Assembly: GCF_002261345.1 (NCBI RefSeq)
Contig: NZ_NEVT01000008.1
Location: 459,844 to 523,843, forward strand
DNA from: Bordetella genomosp. 2
GTDB lineage: Bacteria; Pseudomonadota; Gammaproteobacteria; Burkholderiales; Burkholderiaceae_B
Length of the DNA stretch: 64,000 bases
Direction: 5' to 3'
In this document: piece by piece, positions 8,020 to 17,367 of the stretch
Numbering within the stretch: position 1 is the stretch's first letter
Layout: each line of letters opens with the position of its first letter
The notes under the pieces: generated by a model
What the model was told of the DNA's origin: nothing
What the model saw: the letters and a program-made list of their open reading frames with translations, nothing else
The model's database searches: none
Translations under genes and position numbers: made by a program

Positions 8020-8880
8020 GTGCCGCCCTCCCCGACCTCCGCCATCCAATACCGCCCCCTGCAGGAAGCCGACCTGCCCCAGGCCCATGCCCTGTCGGCC
8101 GCGCTGCAATGGCCGCACCGCCTGGAAGACTGGCGCTTCGGCTGGCGCCTCGGCGCCGGCGAAGCAGCGTGGCACGGCGCCGACCTGGCGGGAGTGGCGC
8201 TGCACTGGGATTACGGCACTTGCATGACGCTCGGTCATATCATCGTCGCGCCTGCCCACCAGGGCCAGGGCATCGGCGGCACGCTGGTGGCGCGCGCCCT
8301 GCGGCATGCGGCGGCGCCAGCGGCGCTGCTGCACGCCACGCCCGCCGGCGCGGGAGTCTATGCCCGGCAGGGTTTCGGCGTCGTCGGCCAGGTGGCCCAG
8401 CACCAGGGGGTGGTGCCCGCGCAGCTGCCGGCGGCCGGCCCGTTGCCCGCCGGGGTCGCGCTGCGCCCGCTGGCTCCGGGCGACCGCGCCTGGGCCATGG
8501 CATGGGACACGGCGGCCACCGGCATGCGGCGCGAGGCGCTGCTCGGCGCACTCTGGGACACGGCGCAGGGCGTGGCCTTGATGCGCGCCGGCCAGCCGGC
8601 CGGCTTCTCGCTATTGCGCCGCGCCGGGCGCGGCTGGGTCGTCGGCCCGCTGGTCGCGCCGGACCTGGACGGCGCGCAGGCCATGGTCCGGCACTGGCTG
8701 GCGGGGCGCCCGGGCGAGTTCTTGCGGGTGGACACCGGGGCTGATTCGGGACTGGGGCCATGGCTGGCGCGCCACGGCCTGCCGCGCGTCGACTTCGGCG
8801 CCATCATGTCGCGCGGCCCGATGCCGGCGCGCGACTCCCGCCGGCGCGCCTATGCGCTGGTGTCGCAGGCGCTGGGCTAG
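8020..8880 (+). CDS. GNAT-family acetyltransferase, two-domain
   Basis: Predicted N-acetyltransferase of 286 residues. The N-terminal GNAT domain carries the acetyl-CoA motif A, HIIVAPAHQGQGIGGTLV, with the QGQGIGG pyrophosphate loop at residues 81-87. The C-terminal half (from about residue 140) looks like the YitH-type second domain found in GNAT proteins of this length. The GTG at 8020 was chosen because GAGG lies eight to eleven bases upstream and the following residues match a typical GNAT start; an upstream ATG at 7909 would extend the protein by 37 unlikely residues through the promoter gap. The acceptor substrate is unknown. Confidence 0.8.
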   Translation: MPPSPTSAIQYRPLQEADLPQAHALSAALQWPHRLEDWRFGWRLGAGEAAWHGADLAGVALHWDYGTCMTLGHIIVAPAHQGQGIGGTLVARALRHAAAPAALLHATPAGAGVYARQGFGVVGQVAQHQGVVPAQLPAAGPLPAGVALRPLAPGDRAWAMAWDTAATGMRREALLGALWDTAQGVALMRAGQPAGFSLLRRAGRGWVVGPLVAPDLDGAQAMVRHWLAGRPGEFLRVDTGADSGLGPWLARHGLPRVDFGAIMSRGPMPARDSRRRAYALVSQALG

Positions 8881-8906
8881 CGGCCCGGCGGACCGCGGCA
8901 TGGTCC

Positions 8907-11900
8907 TTAGACCAGCACCCGCTCGATGCCGCCCGCGTTGGCGCGCCGCACGTAGTCTTCCATCCACTGCGCGCCGAGGATGTGGCGCGCCATCTCGACC
9001 ACGATGTAGTCGGCGTCCATGGCGGTATCGCCCTGGTAGCGCGACAGGCCTTGCAGGCACGACGGGCAGGACGTCAGCACCTTGACTTCGCCGGCGTAGC
9101 CGTCCTGGCGCAGCGCGGCCTGGCCCTTCTGCAGTTCCTCTTGCTTGCGGAAGCGCACCTGGGTGGAGACATCCGGCCGGCTGACCGCCAGGGTGCCCGA
9201 CTCGCCGCAGCAGCGGTCGGTCTTGACGGCGCCGTCGCCCACCAGCGAGCGCACGGTCTTCATCGGGTCCTGCAGCTTCATGGGGGTGTGGCAGGGGTCG
9301 TGGTACATGTAGCGCACGCCCTTGGCCCCTTCCAGCTTGATGCCTTTTTCGAGCAGGTACTCGTGAATGTCGATCAGGCGGCAACCGGGGAAGATCTTGT
9401 CGAACTCGTAGCCGGCCAGCTGGTCGTAGCAGGTGCCGCAGCTGACCACCACGGTCTTGATATCCAGGTAGTTGAGCGTATTGGCCACCCGGTGGAACAG
9501 CACGCGGTTGTCGGTGATGATCTGCTCGGCCTTGTCGTTCATGCCGTTGCCGCGCTGTGGATAGCCGCAACACAGGTAGCCCGGCGGCAGCACCGTCTGC
9601 ACGCCGGCATGCCACAGCATGGCCTGGGTCGCCAGCCCCACTTGCGAGAACAGGCGCTCCGAGCCGCACCCGGGGAAATAGAACACCGCTTCCGTGTCGG
9701 CCGTGGTGGCCTTGGGATCGCGGATGATCGGCACGTAGTTGCGGTCTTCGATATCCAGCAGCTTGCGCGCGCTCTGCTTGGGCAGGCCGCCCGGCATCTT
9801 CTTGTTGACGAAGTGCACCACCTGCTCGCGCAGCGGCGGCTTGCCCACCGTGGCCGGCGGGTGCGCCGTCTGCTTGCGCGCGAAGCTGGACAGCAGGTCG
9901 TTGGCCAGGCGCTGCGCCTTGTAGCCCACGCCCACCATGGCCTTGCGGGTGGCGTTGATGGTGGCCGGGTCCTTGGCGTTCAGGAAGAACATGGCCGCGG
10001 TGGTGCCGGGATTGAACGACTTGCGGCCCATGCGGCGCAGCAGCGCCCGCATGTTCATCGAAACGTCGCCGAAATCGATGTCCACCGGGCACGGGTTGTA
10101 GCACTTGTGGCAGACCGTGCAGTGGTCGGCCACGTCCTCGAACTCTTCCCAGTGCTTCAGGCTGACGCCGCGCCGGGTCTGCTCTTCGTACAGGAAGGCC
10201 TCGACCAGCAGCGAGGTGGCCAGGATCTTGTTGCGCGGCGAATACAGCAGGTTGGCGCGCGGCACATGGGTGGCGCACACCGGCTTGCACTTGCCGCAGC
10301 GCAGGCAGTCCTTGATGGATTCGGAAATGGCGCCGATGTCGCTCTGCTGCATGATGAGCGATTCGTGGCCCATCAGGTTGAAGCTGGGCGTCCAGGCATG
10401 GCGCAGGTCGGCCCCCGGCATCAGCTTGCCGGCGTTGAAATGCCCGCGCGGGTCGACGCGGCGCTTGTATTCCTGGAACGGCGCCAGCTCGGCCTCGGTC
10501 AGGAACTCGTACTTGGTCAGGCCGATGCCGTGCTCGCCGGAAATGACGCCGTCCAGGTCGCGCGCGATCTGCATGATGCGCGCCACCGCCTGGTGGGCCT
10601 CGGTCAGCATCTCGTAGTCGTCGGAATTGACCGGGATGTTGGTGTGCACGTTGCCGTCGCCGGCGTGCATGTGCAGCGCCACGAACACGCGGCTCTTGAG
10701 CACGCGCGCGTGGATGGCCTGGAACTCGTCGAGGATGTGCTTGCCGGTGGCGCCCGAGAAGATGCCGCGCATGGGCGCCAGCACCTCGGTCTTCCACGAG
10801 ACGCGCACCGTGCGATCCTGCAGCACGTCGAAGATGCGGGCCCGCGGCTGCGCCGCCACGCGGTCGGCCAGCGCCCCCTGCAGCGGCGTCATGCCCAGCC
10901 CGGACAGGTCGGGCAGCGCCTGCTGCACCGGCAGGTCGAGGTTGTCGAGCAGCCACTGCCAGCGCCGCCGCACGCCGGCCAGCACGTCGATGGCCTGGCG
11001 GGTGCGCTCGGCCAGCGCCTCGGCGCGCGTCGCCTCGTCTTCGGCGTCCTCGGCCTTGCCCACCGGCAGCGGCGCCGCCAGGAAGGCATCCAGCGCGTCC
11101 AGCAGCTTGAGCTTGTTGCGGGTCGACAGCTCGATGTTGATGCGCTCGATGTGGTCGGTGTATTCGCCCATGCGCGACAGCGGGATCACCACGTCTTCGT
11201 TGATCTTGAAGGCGTTGGTGTGGCGCGCGATGGCGGCCGTGCGCGAGCGGTCGAGCCAGAACTTCTTGCGGGCCTCGGCGCTCACGGCCACGAAGCCCTC
11301 GCCATGCCGCGTGTTGGCCAGCCGCACCACTTCGCTGGCGGCGGCGGCCACGGCGTCTTCGTCATCGCCGACGATATCGCCGATCAGGACCATCTTGGGC
11401 AGCGTGCCGCGCTTGCTCTTGGTGGCATAGCCGACCGCGCGCAGGTAGCGCTCGTCCAGGTGCTCCAAGCCGGCCAGGATGGCGCCGCGCGCGCGGCCCT
11501 CGCCGTCCAGGTAGCCCTTGACCTCGACGATCGACGGAATGGCGTCGCGCGCCTGGCCGAAGAACTCCATGCAGACCGTGCGGGTATGGCGCGGCATGCG
11601 GTGCAGCACCCAGCGCGCCGAGGTGATCAGGCCGTCGCAGCCTTCTTTCTGGACGCCGGGCAGGCCGGCCAGGAACTTGTCGGTGACGTCCTTGCCCAGC
11701 CCTTCCTTGCGGAACACGCGGCCGGCGATCTCCAGTTGCTCGGTCTTCAGCAGGCGCTCGCCAGGCTTGCCGGCGCCATCGAACCACTTGAGCTCGAAGC
11801 GCGCCACCTCGACGTCGTGGATCTTGCCGAGGTTGTGCTCCAGGCGGGTGACTTCCAGCCAGTTGCCGTCCGGGTCGACCATGCGCCACCAGGCGAGGTT

Positions 11901-12866
11901 GTCCAGCGCGGTGCCCCACAGCACGGCCTTCTTGCCGCCGGCGTTCATGGCGATGTTGCCGCCCACGCACGAGGCCTCGGCCGAGGTGGGATCGACCGCG
12001 AAGACGAAGCCGGCCTGTTCGGCGGCCTCGGCCACCCGCTTGGTGACCACGCCGGCGCCGGCATGGATGACCGCCGCCGGCTCGGTCAGGCCGGGCAGGA
12101 TACAGGACTCCACCGGCCCCAGGGCGTCGAATTTCTCGGTGTTGATGACGGCCGACTTCCAGGTCAGCGGGATGGCGCCGCCGGTGTAGCCGGTGCCGCC
12201 GCCGCGCGGCACGATGGTCAGGCCCAGCTCGATGCAGGCGCGCACCAGGGCGGCGGTCTCGCCCTCGTTGTCGGGCGTCAGCACCACGAAGGGGTACTCC
12301 ACTCGCCAGTCGGTGGCGTCGGTCACGTGCGACACGCGCGACAGCCCGTCGAACTTGATGTTGTCGCGCGCCGTGATGCGGCCCAGCACCTTCTGGGCCT
12401 GCTTGCGCAAATGCGCGGTCTGGTCGAATTCGCTTTCGAAGGCGGCCACGGCCGAACGCGCGCGCGCCAGCAGCTCGACCACCTTGGCGTCGCGCTGCGG
12501 GTCATGCCCTTCCTGCGTGGGCACGCCGGGCTCGCGGCGCTTGTCGATCTCGCCCAGGCGATGGTGCAGGGCCTCGATCAGCAGCTTGCGGCGCTTGGGA
12601 TTGTCGAGCAGGTCGTCCTGCAGGTAGGGGTTGCGGCGCACCACCCAGATGTCGCCCAGCACTTCGTACAACATGCGCGCCGAACGGCCGGTGCGGCGCT
12701 CGCCGCGCAGGTCGCTGAGCCACTGCCAGGCATCCGCGCCCAGCAGGCGGCCGACGATTTCCCGGTCGGAAAACGAGGTGTAGTTGTACGGGATTTCGCG
12801 CAGGCGCGCGGTGGCTGCGGGCGGGATCGCCGCGGACAGGATTTGGCTGGCGAGGGGGGCGTTCAT
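8907..12866 (-). CDS. Giant FAD/Fe-S oxidoreductase (DUF3683-FAD_binding_4-Fer4-CCG)
   Basis: A 1319-residue fused flavo-iron-sulfur oxidoreductase. In order: an N-terminal DUF3683-like region (about 1-145); an FAD-binding PCMH domain with [12 protein letters not shown] at 219-230; an FAD-linked oxidase C-terminal domain (about 420-840); a two-cluster ferredoxin segment with [11 protein letters not shown] near 852 and [12 protein letters not shown] near 912; and GlpC-like CCG domains ([22 protein letters not shown]) from about 1060 to 1260. The layout resembles a D-lactate/glycolate dehydrogenase fused to its GlpC-like partner, so a membrane-associated 2-hydroxyacid dehydrogenase feeding the respiratory chain is likely. 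The ATG at 12866 was chosen; a TTG two codons upstream is possible. Confidence 0.85.
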   Translation of the reverse strand: MNAPLASQILSAAIPPAATARLREIPYNYTSFSDREIVGRLLGADAWQWLSDLRGERRTGRSARMLYEVLGDIWVVRRNPYLQDDLLDNPKRRKLLIEALHHRLGEIDKRREPGVPTQEGHDPQRDAKVVELLARARSAVAAFESEFDQTAHLRKQAQKVLGRITARDNIKFDGLSRVSHVTDATDWRVEYPFVVLTPDNEGETAALVRACIELGLTIVPRGGGTGYTGGAIPLTWKSAVINTEKFDALGPVESCILPGLTEPAAVIHAGAGVVTKRVAEAAEQAGFVFAVDPTSAEASCVGGNIAMNAGGKKAVLWGTALDNLAWWRMVDPDGNWLEVTRLEHNLGKIHDVEVARFELKWFDGAGKPGERLLKTEQLEIAGRVFRKEGLGKDVTDKFLAGLPGVQKEGCDGLITSARWVLHRMPRHTRTVCMEFFGQARDAIPSIVEVKGYLDGEGRARGAILAGLEHLDERYLRAVGYATKSKRGTLPKMVLIGDIVGDDEDAVAAAASEVVRLANTRHGEGFVAVSAEARKKFWLDRSRTAAIARHTNAFKINEDVVIPLSRMGEYTDHIERINIELSTRNKLKLLDALDAFLAAPLPVGKAEDAEDEATRAEALAERTRQAIDVLAGVRRRWQWLLDNLDLPVQQALPDLSGLGMTPLQGALADRVAAQPRARIFDVLQDRTVRVSWKTEVLAPMRGIFSGATGKHILDEFQAIHARVLKSRVFVALHMHAGDGNVHTNIPVNSDDYEMLTEAHQAVARIMQIARDLDGVISGEHGIGLTKYEFLTEAELAPFQEYKRRVDPRGHFNAGKLMPGADLRHAWTPSFNLMGHESLIMQQSDIGAISESIKDCLRCGKCKPVCATHVPRANLLYSPRNKILATSLLVEAFLYEEQTRRGVSLKHWEEFEDVADHCTVCHKCYNPCPVDIDFGDVSMNMRALLRRMGRKSFNPGTTAAMFFLNAKDPATINATRKAMVGVGYKAQRLANDLLSSFARKQTAHPPATVGKPPLREQVVHFVNKKMPGGLPKQSARKLLDIEDRNYVPIIRDPKATTADTEAVFYFPGCGSERLFSQVGLATQAMLWHAGVQTVLPPGYLCCGYPQRGNGMNDKAEQIITDNRVLFHRVANTLNYLDIKTVVVSCGTCYDQLAGYEFDKIFPGCRLIDIHEYLLEKGIKLEGAKGVRYMYHDPCHTPMKLQDPMKTVRSLVGDGAVKTDRCCGESGTLAVSRPDVSTQVRFRKQEELQKGQAALRQDGYAGEVKVLTSCPSCLQGLSRYQGDTAMDADYIVVEMARHILGAQWMEDYVRRANAGGIERVLV

Positions 12867-12949
12867 GGACAAGCGGAAGTAGGCCCTTAAAGAATCATTT
12901 TAAGACATTGCGCGACCGGACCTGTCCGCCCCCCCTTCCGGGCATGGCC

Positions 12950-13507
12950 TCAGACCGGCTGCGGGAAGAACCACAGCAGCCCGGCCGTCATGACCGTGTA
13001 GCGGGCGAATTTGCCGATGGCCATGTACAGGACGCAAGGCCAGAAGGCCAGCCGCAGCCAGCCGGCCACCGCGCAGAGCGGGTCGCCCACGGCGGGCAGC
13101 CACGACAGCAGCAGCGCCGGCGGGCCCAGGCGATGCAGCCAGTCGTGCGCCCGCAGGTGCCAGCGGCCGCGCATGCGGTCGCCGAAGCCGCCGGGGTGGC
13201 CGTGCGGCGCGCCCTCGGGGGCCGGATGGGGGTGCTTCTCGCGCCAGCGCTCGAAAGCCCGGTGGGCGCCCAGGCCCATGGCGTAGCTGATCGCCCCGCC
13301 CACGGTGTTGCCGACCGTGGCCACCAATACCGCCGGCCAGAACATTTCCGGCGCCAGCTTGACGAAGCCGAACACCGCCGGCTCGGAGCCGAGCGGCAAC
13401 AAGGTAGCCGACACCAGGCTGACGACGAAAATGGCCGGCAGCCCCACCTCGGGCAGGGCCACCAGCGCCAGCACCCAGTGGACGGCGTTCAGCAGGCTTT
13501 GTTCCAT
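12950..13507 (-). CDS. YqaA/DedA-like SNARE-associated membrane protein
   Basis: Inner-membrane protein of 185 residues, similar to the YqaA branch of the DedA/VTT superfamily. Hydrophobic segments lie near residues 8-50, 55-75 and 125-185, with the conserved VSATLLPLGSEPAV and NTVGGAISYAMG stretches. A His/Pro/Gly-rich loop near residues 90-105 (EKHPHPAPEGAPHGHPGGFG) is unusual and could bind metal. DedA-type proteins have been linked to lipid flipping and membrane homeostasis, but the role of YqaA is not settled. It sits alone between the giant oxidoreductase and a palindromic repeat cluster. Confidence 0.78.
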   Translation of the reverse strand: MEQSLLNAVHWVLALVALPEVGLPAIFVVSLVSATLLPLGSEPAVFGFVKLAPEMFWPAVLVATVGNTVGGAISYAMGLGAHRAFERWREKHPHPAPEGAPHGHPGGFGDRMRGRWHLRAHDWLHRLGPPALLLSWLPAVGDPLCAVAGWLRLAFWPCVLYMAIGKFARYTVMTAGLLWFFPQPV

Positions 13508-13552
13508 GATGGGCGGCAGTGTAGCGCCAGCGGCCGGGCAAGTGGCAGAGCA

Positions 13553-13611
13553 GGTGTCGGGCACCCTGGGGGGCCCCGAAGGTGCCTGACACCCACAGGG
13601 TGTCAGGCACC
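13553..13611. repeat. Cluster of three GGTGTCAGGCACC-type palindromes
   Basis: Three 13-mers of one family lie between the divergent yqaA-like gene and ilvA: GGTGTCGGGCACC (13553-13565), GGTGCCTGACACC (13581-13593) and GGTGTCAGGCACC (13599-13611). The second and third form a perfect 14-bp inverted repeat (13581-13594 with 13598-13611, 3-base loop) that would make a strong hairpin in either transcript. The same family recurs at 55759, 58107-58204 and 61613-61749, always outside genes. Confidence 0.8.
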
Positions 13612-13743
13612 TCACTGGCAAGGAAGTCGGACGCCTTGCCGCTCGCCTGCCCGGAAACCCGGAAATGCCCAAGCGGCCCGGCAGACCCGTGTGATATTCT
13701 GCCCCACGCCTTTTTTCCCTCACCCCGGCTGTTTTGCGCCATC

Positions 13744-15252
13744 ATGTCCGCCGATTATCTGAAACGCATCCTGACCTCCAAGGTCTACGACGTCGCCGTC
13801 GAATCTCCGCTCGAAGCCGCTCCCCTGCTGTCGCAGCGAATTTCGAACACGGTGCTGCTCAAGCGTGAAGATACCCAGGCGGTGTTCAGCTTCAAGCTGC
13901 GCGGCGCCTACAACAAGATGGCCAACCTGGCGCCGGCGGCCCGCGCGCGCGGCGTCATCGCCGCTTCGGCGGGCAATCACGCCCAGGGCGTGGCCCTGGC
14001 GGCCAGCCGGCTGGGCTGCCGCGCCGTCATCGTCATGCCCACCACCAGCCCCCAGGTCAAGGTCGACGCCGTACGCCGCCTCGGCGGCGAGGTCGTGCTG
14101 GCCGGCGAAAGCTTCTCGGACGCCTATGCGCACGCCCAGAAGCTCGAAAAGAAAGAAAAACTGACGTTCGTCCACCCGTTCGACGACCCCGATGTCATCG
14201 CCGGCCAGGGCACCGTGGGCATGGAGATCCTGCGCCAGCACCCGGGCCCGATCGACGCCATTTTCGTGGCCATCGGCGGCGGCGGCCTGATCGCCGGCGT
14301 GGCCGCCTACGTCAAGCAACTGCGGCCCGAGATCAAGATCATCGGCGTGCAGACCGAGGATTCCGACGCCATGCTGCGCAGCGTGCGGGCCGGACGCCGG
14401 GTCCAGCTCAGCGACGTGGGCCTGTTCTCCGACGGCACGGCGGTCAAGATGGTAGGCGCCGAGACCTTCCGCCTGACGCGGCAATACGTGGACGATTTCG
14501 TGGTGGTCGACACCGACGCCATCTGCGCCGCCATCAAGGACGTCTTCACCGACACCCGCAGCGTGCTGGAACCGGCCGGCGCCATGGCGGTGGCCGCCGC
14601 CAAGCAGTACGCGGCCGAACACAAGCTCAAGGGCAAGACCCTGGTGGCCATCGCGTGCGGCGCCAACATGAACTTCGACCGCCTGCGCTTCGTGGCCGAG
14701 CGCGCCGAGGTCGGCGAAATGCGGGAAGCCGTGTTCGCCGTCACCATGCCGGAACAGCGCGGCAGCTTCCGCCGCTTCTGCGAACTGGTCGGCCACCGCA
14801 GCGTCACCGAGTTCAATTACCGCATATCCGACGCCGAGCGGGCCCATGTGTTCGTCGGCGTGCAGGTCAATTCGCCGGCCGAATCCGACAAGATCGCGGC
14901 CAACTTCCGTCGCCATGGCTTCGATACGCTCGACCTGACCCACGACGAAATGGCCAAGACCCACCTGCGCCACATGGTGGGCGGGCGTTCGGCGCTGGCC
15001 AGCCACGAACTGCTGTACCGCTTCGAGTTCCCCGAGCGCCCCGGCGCGCTGATGCGCTTCCTGAACGCCATGAACCCGGACTGGAACATCAGCCTGTTCC
15101 ACTACCGCAACCAGGGCGCCGACTACGGCCGCATCCTGGTGGGCATCCAGGTGCCGCCCTCGGACAAGAAGCTATTCAAGACCTTCCTGGCCGAACTGGG
15201 CTACCCGCACTGGAACGAAACCGACAACCCCGCGTACCGGCTGTTCCTGTAG
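13744..15252 (+). CDS. ilvA: Threonine dehydratase, biosynthetic (long form)
   Basis: PLP-dependent threonine ammonia-lyase that makes 2-oxobutanoate for isoleucine synthesis. At 502 residues it has the length of the biosynthetic, allosterically regulated form. The PLP lysine is in FSFKLRGAYNK (about residue 58), the phosphate-binding loop is IGGGGLIAG, and two C-terminal ACT-like regulatory domains (about 325-500, each starting around REAVFAVTMPEQRGSF and LLYRFEFPERPGAL) mediate isoleucine inhibition in this family. The ATG at 13744 gives the usual N-terminus. It is monocistronic, with a strong terminator at 15291. Confidence 0.93.
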   Translation: MSADYLKRILTSKVYDVAVESPLEAAPLLSQRISNTVLLKREDTQAVFSFKLRGAYNKMANLAPAARARGVIAASAGNHAQGVALAASRLGCRAVIVMPTTSPQVKVDAVRRLGGEVVLAGESFSDAYAHAQKLEKKEKLTFVHPFDDPDVIAGQGTVGMEILRQHPGPIDAIFVAIGGGGLIAGVAAYVKQLRPEIKIIGVQTEDSDAMLRSVRAGRRVQLSDVGLFSDGTAVKMVGAETFRLTRQYVDDFVVVDTDAICAAIKDVFTDTRSVLEPAGAMAVAAAKQYAAEHKLKGKTLVAIACGANMNFDRLRFVAERAEVGEMREAVFAVTMPEQRGSFRRFCELVGHRSVTEFNYRISDAERAHVFVGVQVNSPAESDKIAANFRRHGFDTLDLTHDEMAKTHLRHMVGGRSALASHELLYRFEFPERPGALMRFLNAMNPDWNISLFHYRNQGADYGRILVGIQVPPSDKKLFKTFLAELGYPHWNETDNPAYRLFL

Positions 15253-15290
15253 CCGCCGGGCGGTCGCCCTGGCAGCCGCCCAAAAAAGCG

Positions 15291-15319
15291 GAAGGGCCTC
15301 GAAGAGGCCCTTCCTTTCT
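15291..15319. terminator. Bidirectional intrinsic terminator between ilvA and porin
   Basis: A perfect 10-bp stem GAAGGGCCTC / GAGGCCCTTC (15291-15300 with 15304-15313, loop GAA) is followed by CTTTCT on the plus strand and preceded by AAAAAA (15282-15287), which becomes a U-tract on the minus strand. It can end both convergent transcripts, ilvA and the porin gene. Confidence 0.85.
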
Positions 15320-15422
15320 AGGCACAGACACGTCCGGCGCAAACCTTCGCGGGGTCAGTTGTCACTCGACGGGCAGCGGAAAACCCGTGCATTCGGCAAC
15401 CCGCGCCGGACGCGGCATGCGC

Positions 15423-16490
15423 TTAGAACCGGTGACGCAGACCGAACGCAACGGCAGTGCTGCGCAGGTCTTGCACGAACAGGTAGTCGTCCGCGTACGA
15501 GACATACGCGTACAGGTTGGTGCGCTTGCTCAGGTCATACGTGTAGCCCAGGCTGTAGACGTCCATCGAGGCGTCGTCGCCCAGGTGGTCGTCCTTGGGA
15601 TCGGCGCGCTGCCAGGAAGCGAATACCTTGTGCGCGCCCAGGGGCACGGTGGCGCCCAGCATGTACGAATTGACCCGCGAGCCGTCCGCCAGGACGAAGT
15701 CGGGCACCGGCAAGCCGCGCGCGTCGGTGCTCACGAACCAGCCGTCGCGCGTCTGGCCGAAGGCGGCCGAGACCTTGACGACCTCGAAGTCGTAGGCCGC
15801 GCCGATGTTGTACTGCTGGATCCTGGCATCGGTATCGATGCTGCTTTCCGGGTTCATGCGATCGTAGGACAGGGCCACGGTCAGCGGGCCGTTGGCGTAC
15901 TGCGCGCCGACGGTGATGACGCGGTTGTTGTCGCTGGTGCGGAAATTGCCCTCGCCGCTGGCGTTGAACGAATAGGCGACGCCCAGCTGCAGGCCCGAGA
16001 ACGACGGGGTCTGGTACATGACCATGTTGTCCAGGCGCATGGTGTTGGCCGAACCGAAGGCCGTGCCCAGGTTGGCCGTTTCATAGCTCAGGCCGAACGG
16101 ATCGATGGGGGTGAAGTACTTCGAGGCCAGGTTGGTCTGGCGGCCGAAGTCGAGGCGGCCCCAGGCATCGCTTTCCAGGCCGATGGTGGCCTGGCGCCCG
16201 AACATGCGGTTGTTCTGGGCGTGGTTGCCGGTATTCGGCGAGAAGCCGCCTTCCAGTTGGAAGACCGCCTTCAGGCCGTCACCCAGGTCCTCGGTGCCGC
16301 GCAGGCCGAAGCGCGAGCCGCTGTTCACGCCGTCGACGGCGCCAAAGCGGCTTTGCTTGGCATCGTGCAGCTTGATGCGGTTGTAGCCCAGACCCGCGTC
16401 GATCAGGCCGTACAGGGTAACGGAGGTCTCCGCCTGGGCCGCGCCCGCGAAGCCCGCGGCCAGGGCGACGGCCAGTAGCGTTTTCTTCAT
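15423..16490 (-). CDS. Gram-negative trimeric porin
   Basis: Outer-membrane beta-barrel porin of the betaproteobacterial Porin_4 family, 355 residues. It has a 20-residue signal peptide (KKTLLAVALAAGFAGAAQA), the characteristic mature start SVTLYGLIDAGLGY, the GSRFGLRGTEDLGDGLKAVFQLE signature, alternating amphipathic strands, and a C-terminal phenylalanine (GLRHRF) needed for BAM-dependent assembly. It allows diffusion of small hydrophilic solutes. The gene is monocistronic; pore selectivity and the inducer are not readable from sequence. Confidence 0.93.
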   Translation of the reverse strand: MKKTLLAVALAAGFAGAAQAETSVTLYGLIDAGLGYNRIKLHDAKQSRFGAVDGVNSGSRFGLRGTEDLGDGLKAVFQLEGGFSPNTGNHAQNNRMFGRQATIGLESDAWGRLDFGRQTNLASKYFTPIDPFGLSYETANLGTAFGSANTMRLDNMVMYQTPSFSGLQLGVAYSFNASGEGNFRTSDNNRVITVGAQYANGPLTVALSYDRMNPESSIDTDARIQQYNIGAAYDFEVVKVSAAFGQTRDGWFVSTDARGLPVPDFVLADGSRVNSYMLGATVPLGAHKVFASWQRADPKDDHLGDDASMDVYSLGYTYDLSKRTNLYAYVSYADDYLFVQDLRSTAVAFGLRHRF

Positions 16491-16808
16491 GATGATTCCC
16501 TAAAGCAAGGTGACAGGAAGGCCATGCGGGGCCGGCTCGCGAGGAGCCACGCGCCGCATGTTGCGTAAAAGTATCTTTCCAACTGCAAGAAGGATTAACC
16601 GCAGATTTGGCGAGCTGATAACCAAAAGCGCAGTTAATGCGTCCTACGTTGGGGGGATACCGCCTTCCGTCCCAGGGAAACGACGTCCTGGAAGCGCGGC
16701 CGCCAGCGCCGGATTCATGTCAAACAGGCAGGAGCGCGCCCCTGCCCACGTTGCATTTCAGCAACATTGACGGCCGCGCAGGCGCGGGCCGCGACGGGGC
16801 GAGGCGCC
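16491..16808. other. 318-base gap upstream of the porin gene
   Basis: The stretch holds no convincing gene. Its central part (about 16560-16640) is less GC-rich than its surroundings and should contain the porin promoter on the minus strand. The best candidate pair is TTAATC and GATACT with a 17-base spacer, ending close to 16565, but both boxes are weak. The rest shows no notable repeat. Confidence 0.35.
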
Positions 16809-17135
16809 TCAGCGCGGTTCGGATGGGTAGTCCAGGTCGCCGAAGCTGACTTCGCCGGCGGCCTTGGCGGCCTCCAGCTCGGCCCGCACCTGCGCGCGGG
16901 TCTTGCGCGTGGCGGGCGGCCGTTCCGGCGGGTAGTCGAGGTCGCCGGAGCTCATCTCGCCGGCGGCGCGGGCGCGGGCGAGTTCCGCGCGCACCTGGGC
17001 GCGGGTCTTGTACGAGGCGGCGGGCGCCGGTGGCGGGTAGTCGAGGTCGCCGGAGGGGATCTGGCCGGCCGCGCGGGCGGCGGCCAGTTCGGCGCGCACC
17101 TGGGCGCGGGTCTTGCCGGGGGGCTTGGCGGACAT
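16809..17135 (-). CDS. Small protein made of three tandem DUF4148 repeats
   Basis: A 108-residue protein built almost entirely of three repeats with a 35-residue period. Each begins KTRAQVRAEL, continues with an A/R-rich helix and ends GDLDYP, matching the DUF4148 motif common in Burkholderiales small secreted proteins. Here there is no signal peptide: the start MSAKPPG leads directly into repeat 1, so it may be cytoplasmic, unlike typical relatives. The DNA repeats are similar enough (105-base period) to recombine. It is divergent from the LysR gene at 17368. The function of DUF4148 is unknown. Confidence 0.75.
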   Translation of the reverse strand: MSAKPPGKTRAQVRAELAAARAAGQIPSGDLDYPPPAPAASYKTRAQVRAELARARAAGEMSSGDLDYPPERPPATRKTRAQVRAELEAAKAAGEVSFGDLDYPSEPR

Positions 17136-17291
17136 GCGGGTCACCGTGCTGATCGCGCCGACCAAGCGGCGACGGGCCTCATGATACCGCCGCCCCTGCC
17201 TTCCAGTATTGGTATCGTTACGGTGCCGCGGCCCGGCGCGCCCATTGCGCAAGGTCATGCCACGGCTGTTCGCCCGCCGCGACGGCGCCGA

Positions 17292-17319
17292 TTGTTCCAT
17301 TTTCGACAAACGCATTGTC
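17292..17319. promoter_or_regulatory. Dyad GACAA-N5-TTGTC upstream of LysR gene
   Basis: A perfect inverted repeat GACAA/TTGTC (17305-17309 and 17315-17319) lies about 50 bases upstream of the LysR start and within the gap shared with the divergent DUF4148 gene. An extra TTGT at 17292 pairs with the ACAA of the left arm. The position suits autoregulation by the LysR protein, but the T-N11-A pattern is not clear. Confidence 0.35.
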
Positions 17320-17367
17320 CATCGTGATGGGATATGTTTTCGCCAGGCATTGAACCTGAAGAGCACC

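Noticed and set aside
8760..12890. A very long open frame on the plus strand opposite the FAD/Fe-S oxidoreductase
   Set aside because: It is a by-product of high GC on the complementary strand: it has low-complexity Ala/Arg/His/Gly-rich translation and no recognisable domain, while the minus-strand protein has intact motifs throughout.
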